Assembly (NCBI GenBank): GCA_947683425.1
Contig: CANTUQ010000076.1
Span: 2,728,001-2,792,000, forward strand
Reading direction: 5' to 3'
Length of the DNA stretch: 64,000 nt
Source: Excoecaria cochinchinensis
Taxonomy: Eukaryota > Streptophyta > Magnoliopsida > Malpighiales > Euphorbiaceae
The position numbers were made by a program, and so were the translations under genes. Below are positions 59,261 through 64,000 of the stretch, one piece after another. The notes under the pieces were generated by a model, which saw only the letters and a list, made by a program, of their open reading frames with translations, made no database searches and was not told where the DNA came from. The stretch's first letter is position 1. Every line of letters begins with the position of its first letter.

Positions 59261-61074
59261 ATCATAATTATAAACATTATACCGTTATTTATGAACTAAC
59301 AAGTCGACAAATTATGACAAATATACTTATCATATATGCATTGTATTAAAAATGACACATTTTAAATTTAATGTCATACAATCAATTAAATTTCTAAAAA
59401 AAATCTAATATAATGTATTTATTCAAATAAAAGGTTAATTAAAAAAAACATACTGTCTAATAAAAAAAATTAAATTTGCATCCTAATCAAGAAATAAAAT
59501 CTGTTGAAACTTCAAAATTTGCATTCTGCTCCTGCAAAAAAAAAATCTTATATTAGATAAAAAAACTCAATCATGCAACACCCTTCATTTATACACATTA
59601 CGATTCCAACGATACTGATTACTTGATTTTCTTAAACTACTCTTCAAATTATTGCTTATTGCGAAATTCAGGTAATTTTTTTTTATCCTTTCACTATACC
59701 CATCTGCCCTATAGCTATTTAGTTTTACTATTCATTCAATTAAAATACAAATATGTCATTTAATTCTACCGAAATTTCGGCAGAATTCCCTCTATAATAT
59801 TGCCTATCCCCCTGTAATCAATAAAATCTTTACACTTCAAATAATCATATATTTATTCCACCCACTTCAATTCAAACTCCAACACAAGTTTGCCCATCCT
59901 CCAATTTAGATCCAATCTCACATACCATATATTATAATATACTTATATCATCCAATTTCAGTACTCAATTCAATTATATAAAATACAAAGGTATAATATT
60001 AATACATCAAAACTATCAACTAAAAATAAATGCACAAGTATCACATTGACGTAAATAAAAGAGAAGTTACACTTGTTACCTGAAAATTCATGAACATCGC
60101 TATCAATTGAACAGTTTGGAATGAATTTAAATTAAAGAACTGCAAAATTAAAAACCACTAAAACATGAGATACCAAGCAAGTCAAAGAGTTTCAAAATCC
60201 AATACAAGAAATTAAAAGAAAATAGAATTTATGTAAGTCTCAAAACAAACTAATTACATTACAAAACTTGTATATTAATTACTTATCCAATTTTCGGCTG
60301 CTTGTTGAGATGACCAACCTTTTCGAATTGAATAATGGGTTTTCTTATAAAGATCAATCCTACCACATGGTTCTCCGTTCAATTCATGTTGAGACTATTA
60401 AAATCGATATACATTTCGATCCATAATGTCAGAAATAATCCCAGTGACACAAGTTATCATTATCTCATACCACTCTATTTATTTATCACATTTCACTAAT
60501 TTATCTTCACAACATGCCATTAATCACATATATATACAATTAAAATGCCTTAACAATCATAATATACCTCGTATATACATGTATACATTCGGACACCACT
60601 TTTTTCTTCCCATTCCGAACCACCTTCATTTTATTTCATCAAACTAAGTTTATTTCATATCTTACTAATTATATATATTATTGTTTATACAAGTATTCAC
60701 TACATTTCACTAGTCCAATTCTGTTTATAAATTTCCCCTTTTAAAGGTGTATAACCCAATTAATTTGTTTATAACCAGAAACTCTGATTTTCTTAACAAT
60801 TTAATTAATTTTATTATTATAATTATCTTAAGGTATACTTAACTATACTCATTATTTATTAACTACACTTAATTTCTCTAATTCATTCACTTACTATCTA
60901 ATTCCATTCTGGCTCTATAATACAATGTAAATTCTGTTTACATAAATGATAAAACTATTAAGACTTTTTTTTTATAAGTGATGGAAAAATTCCAATCTAA
61001 AAACTCCTATTCGAATCTAAACTAGCATACTGTTCTTTTTTTAAAAAAAAAAATATAGCTGTTAAAACTATTGT
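59261..61074. other. CACTA interior, AT-rich, with a diverged LTR-like duplicate
   Basis: No coding sequence is recognised. From about 59574 (TGCAACACCC) to 60010 it parallels the first 370 bp of the solo LTR that starts at 61075. Shared text includes CAGAATT, CTATAATATTGC, CCCCCTGTAA and CAATTCAAACTCCAACACAA. It may be an older insertion of the same LTR family. Its right end is not identified. Confidence 0.5.
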
Positions 61075-63064
61075 TGTAACACACTTAAACGATAAATAAT
61101 AACTTAATTGTCTTAAACAACTCTTACAATTATTGCAAAAATCCGGGTAATTTTTTTTTCCAACTGTTTTATAACTATTAAATCTTACTATTCATACAAT
61201 CATTCTAAAATAGGCTACTTAAATTCTACCAAAATTTCGACAGAATTTCTCCTATAATATTGCGTGTCCCCCTGTAAACAGAAAGTCTTAACACTTCTAT
61301 AATCAAATACATTTTCATCCATCCTACTCCAATTCAAACTCCAACACAATTTTGCCCATCCACCAATTTAAGTCCATTCACAACTCATATAATAATTCAC
61401 AATATCATCGCTCACTATTTACATCAATTTTACAAAATACAAAGATACTATGATAATACATGATCTATCACTATAAATAATTTTTCAATAAGTCAGTACA
61501 TTTTTACTATTGTAAAACCTAATTTTTTACTGATTTTTATGAATGAAAGTTTTTTTTTTAAATTATGTGAACAGCCCCTATTGTCCATTAATTAACGCCT
61601 ATTTCAATTTCATATATATATATATGAGGAACAACAAACATACCCTTTGTTAATAAGCCATCCTGGATAGTTCATTTGCATCCTTTTTAAGCTAATTCTT
61701 TTAATTCAATTATCTACCATTAACCATTCTCATTTTTATTTAACATGTGAAATTGTCAGCACATTTAGAATTTAAACAAACCAGGTTAACTCCTCTTCCT
61801 AACCAAGCCGCGAGGGTCACAAAGAGACAAGTTCATCATACTCTTCTAATTTCACTTTAATTTATCATTTTACATTTGTGTAATGTTAGCTAACATGCAA
61901 GTTCAACAAGCTAACAAAATAACTTAACAATTTCATTTTAATGGTAGAAATAGCTACACCGTAATAACTTATCAATTTTCAATATCTAATTGTCAATAAG
62001 CTAAAGGAGTTATTTAATAGCAAATAAAACCAGAACCATATATCAGCATTCCCTAATATACATAATTTGCCAATTAGACATTAAACTTCAGTACACATAA
62101 CACAAAAATTCCATAGCATGGTTATCTTATATAAAATCATATGGTAGATTTGATTTACTCCAACTAATTGCTCAATTAACACAGAAAATTTATCAATCAA
62201 TTCAATAAACCTTAACCACGCATATACTGTAAATATAAATCGTACCTTAACAATTTAATTTATAAATAAATATTTTGGAAAAGGTAAGTTTGGTGGCCAC
62301 TAACCGATTTTTCTGATATTTTTGGCTCATTTTACCATCGCCGGAGACTCGCCGGAGCTCCATCGAAGACACCGAAATCACCGGGAGGAAGCTTGGAGCG
62401 CCGGGGTTGCTTTTCCGGTGGTCACGCGCCGTGAAGATCGTTCATTTCGCCGGAATCGATGCCGAAAGCTTCGGTCTGCTCCCTCTCCGATCTGCTCATC
62501 GCCGGCGATTTAGGAAGATCCACGGCCACCGGAAGCTTCGTCTGGCTGCCGTGAGTCCAGTCGCACCACTCGTGTCGCCGATCGTTGCCGGAGATGGCCG
62601 GAACACACTGAAGAAGCTTTAGTCTCTTTCTCCCGCTTCCTGGATCAACGACACCACAATGACGGGAAATCGCCGTGATCGGCAACGGCGCTGCTTGCCC
62701 ACGACGCCACCAACCGCTCGCCACCTTCCGCCGATGCTCCGCCGTCCCTCTCTCCCTCTCTCTTTCCTTCTCTCCTTCTCTGGTCTCTTTCTTTTCCTTT
62801 ACCGTGTTCTGTCTCTCTCCTTTCTATTCCCTTACCTTCTCTTATTTTATTTGTCTATATACCCTTTATTCTTTAATTAATATTTTCTAATCCAATTACA
62901 TGTAAACATATTTATACATATATTTGTCTAATAATTTATTTCAATAATTAAGTCGAGTAGCATTAAGAAGAAATTCGACCTATTATGCGCCAAAATTTAA
63001 CTTTTGATAAATATTTAGCACATCAAGCTATTAATAAAAATACCAAAAATTTTGGGGCGTTACA
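61075..63064 (-). mobile_element. Solo LTR nested in the CACTA element
   Basis: This 1990 bp sequence begins TGTAACACACTT and ends GGGGCGTTACA on the plus strand. Perfect 5-bp duplications ATTGT lie at 61070-61074 and 63065-63069. On the minus strand it starts TGTAACGCCCCAAAATT, the usual form of plant gypsy LTR starts, so minus orientation is inferred. The GC-rich part (62330-62750), with repeated CGCCGGAGA-type words, is the likely leader. Open frames there are not supported as genes. Confidence 0.88.
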
Positions 63065-63954
63065 ATTGTAATATCTATTAAAAGAAAATCATATGTAATT
63101 CAAACGTCAATTTAAAATTCAAAGATCAGCCCCCGCTCAATGTAATTAAAAAAATAAAAATAAAAATATTAAATCTACGAATATTATAGAAATTAGCATT
63201 CTATTTATAAGGTCACATATAGTCAAGTAGAATAAATAAATGATCATGCCGATGGTAATAATAATATAACAAGTAACAACATCTTCTCAATATTTCAATA
63301 CACTTGTCGAATTTTTATAAAATTCAAACAATTAATATAACTTATTTTATGCCATGATATTTTCACAAGAAAAGTGGGTGATCTGCAAGGTGAATTTGCC
63401 AGCTTGCGGACCCAAAATAGACCCAAAAAGATTAGAAATTTTTCCTTCATATTAAAGGTGACGAAATTGTATCTCGTCACAGTATATTCATTTTTTGTGA
63501 TATATTTATTTGTCATAAATATAATAATTTTTTATGCCGATATGTTATTCGTGACGAAATGATTTTATTATCACTAATTTATTTAATTATGACAAAAATA
63601 ATTCGTCACTAATTTATTTAAATATGATAAAAATAATTCGTCACGAAAAATAAATATTTTGTGACGATTATATACGTTGCAATAAGTTATTATTTTGTCA
63701 TTAAATTTTTTCCCTCCAAAAAAATGGTGGGAAATTATCCCTCCTAAATGAATCATGACGAAATATATTTTTTCATCACCAAATTAATCTTTTAGTGATG
63801 ATAATTAAAACATAAAATGACGCAAGATAATTTCGTCACAGTAATAAATAGTATGGTGACGTTTTAAAAAATTCGTCGTTGTAAGTTACAATTAGTGACG
63901 AAATTTTATGTGTCATTAAAAAATTCGTCACAAAAAGTCAAATTTCTTGTAGTG
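63065..63954. repeat. Right part of CACTA with subterminal repeats
   Basis: AT-rich sequence, with TGACGA/TCGTCA words dense from about 63460 and the right inverted repeat at 63926-63954. No gene seen. Confidence 0.75.
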
Positions 63955-64000
63955 AGATGAGAACCGTCTAGCTAATGCGTTGGCAACCCTAGTGTCGATG
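63955..64000 (+). pseudogene. Tat archaeal-type RNase H, continuation
   Basis: The sequence after the right AGA copy continues the RNase H frame left at 58631, including an alanine/leucine-rich end typical of this domain. The window ends inside it. Confidence 0.75.

Larger units (their letters stand above)
58632..63954. mobile_element. Non-autonomous CACTA (En/Spm) transposon
   Basis: The element is 5323 bp, or about 3.3 kb before a solo LTR entered it. Terminal inverted repeats begin CACTACAAGA at both ends and match over 29 bp with one mismatch (58632-58660 and 63926-63954). Both ends are rich in GTGACGA / TCGTCAC words (about 58640-59260 and 63460-63950), like the subterminal sites that CACTA transposase proteins bind. 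No transposase-like frame is seen, so it would depend on an autonomous relative. Orientation is undetermined. Confidence 0.93.

Noticed and set aside
62322..62730. GC-rich open frames on both strands as a host gene exon
   Set aside because: They lie within a solo LTR with exact target duplications, at the place of its leader, and match no recognised family.

Overview
The window is plant nuclear DNA, probably from a eudicot. It is AT-rich and consists almost entirely of nested transposable elements. The plant assignment rests on Tat-lineage Ty3/gypsy elements carrying a second, archaeal-type RNase H, on initiator-Met-tRNA primer sites, on a CACTA element and on chromovirus-type pol. I found no complete host gene, rRNA, tRNA or CRISPR array. 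A pair of GT-AG-bounded exon-like segments on the minus strand (8569-8810), with a strong acceptor and AATAAA near 3.5 kb, is the only hint of a host gene.

Layout. 1-2865: 5' half of a minus-strand Copia element (LTR, primer site, long leader with a CACGTG array, broken gag). 2866-9058: unassigned AT-rich DNA, a 21-22 bp minisatellite split by a 1.34 kb foldback palindrome and by a solo LTR (5208-7638, TSD TATGC), then a truncated LTR end. 9059-39379: a plus-strand Tat-type chain, tandem array - LTR1 - internal - LTR2 - internal - LTR3. LTR2 holds a solo LTR (17523-20354, TSD ATTAT), the second internal region holds a Mutator-like MITE (about 24817-25267), and LTR3 holds a complete, very young Tekay/Del-like chromovirus (29140-38758, TSD TTTGA). 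39380-46615: a decayed minus-strand chromovirus pol with fragments of two LTR families on both sides. 46616-64000: a stack of nested insertions, Tekay-like LTR > minus-strand Tat element > plus-strand Tat element (5' LTR 50721-52752) > CACTA element (58632-63954, TSD AGA) > solo LTR (61075-63064, TSD ATTGT).

How the parts work. The 9.6 kb chromovirus is intact except for one TGA between the protease motif and the rest of pol. Its LTRs differ by eight substitutions and one 1-bp indel. The plus-strand Tat element keeps gag, protease, RT, RNase H and archaeal-type RNase H in one frame over 5 kb, broken by eight stop codons and no frameshift. Most stops are explained by C-to-T change, which suggests decay by methylcytosine deamination.

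Most notable structure outside known features. All Tat-type LTRs here, including divergent subfamilies and a minus-strand copy, share a CCCAAT/ATTGGG stem directly followed by TGGCGACTCCA, a partial duplicate of the element's own primer-binding site. It lies 120-180 bp before the LTR end, in a region built of two or three tandem units. Chromovirus-type LTRs share a different invariant stem, CTAAGCG/CGCTTAG. Most LTR families in the window also carry a GC-rich island made of a family-specific short CpG motif, often palindromic.
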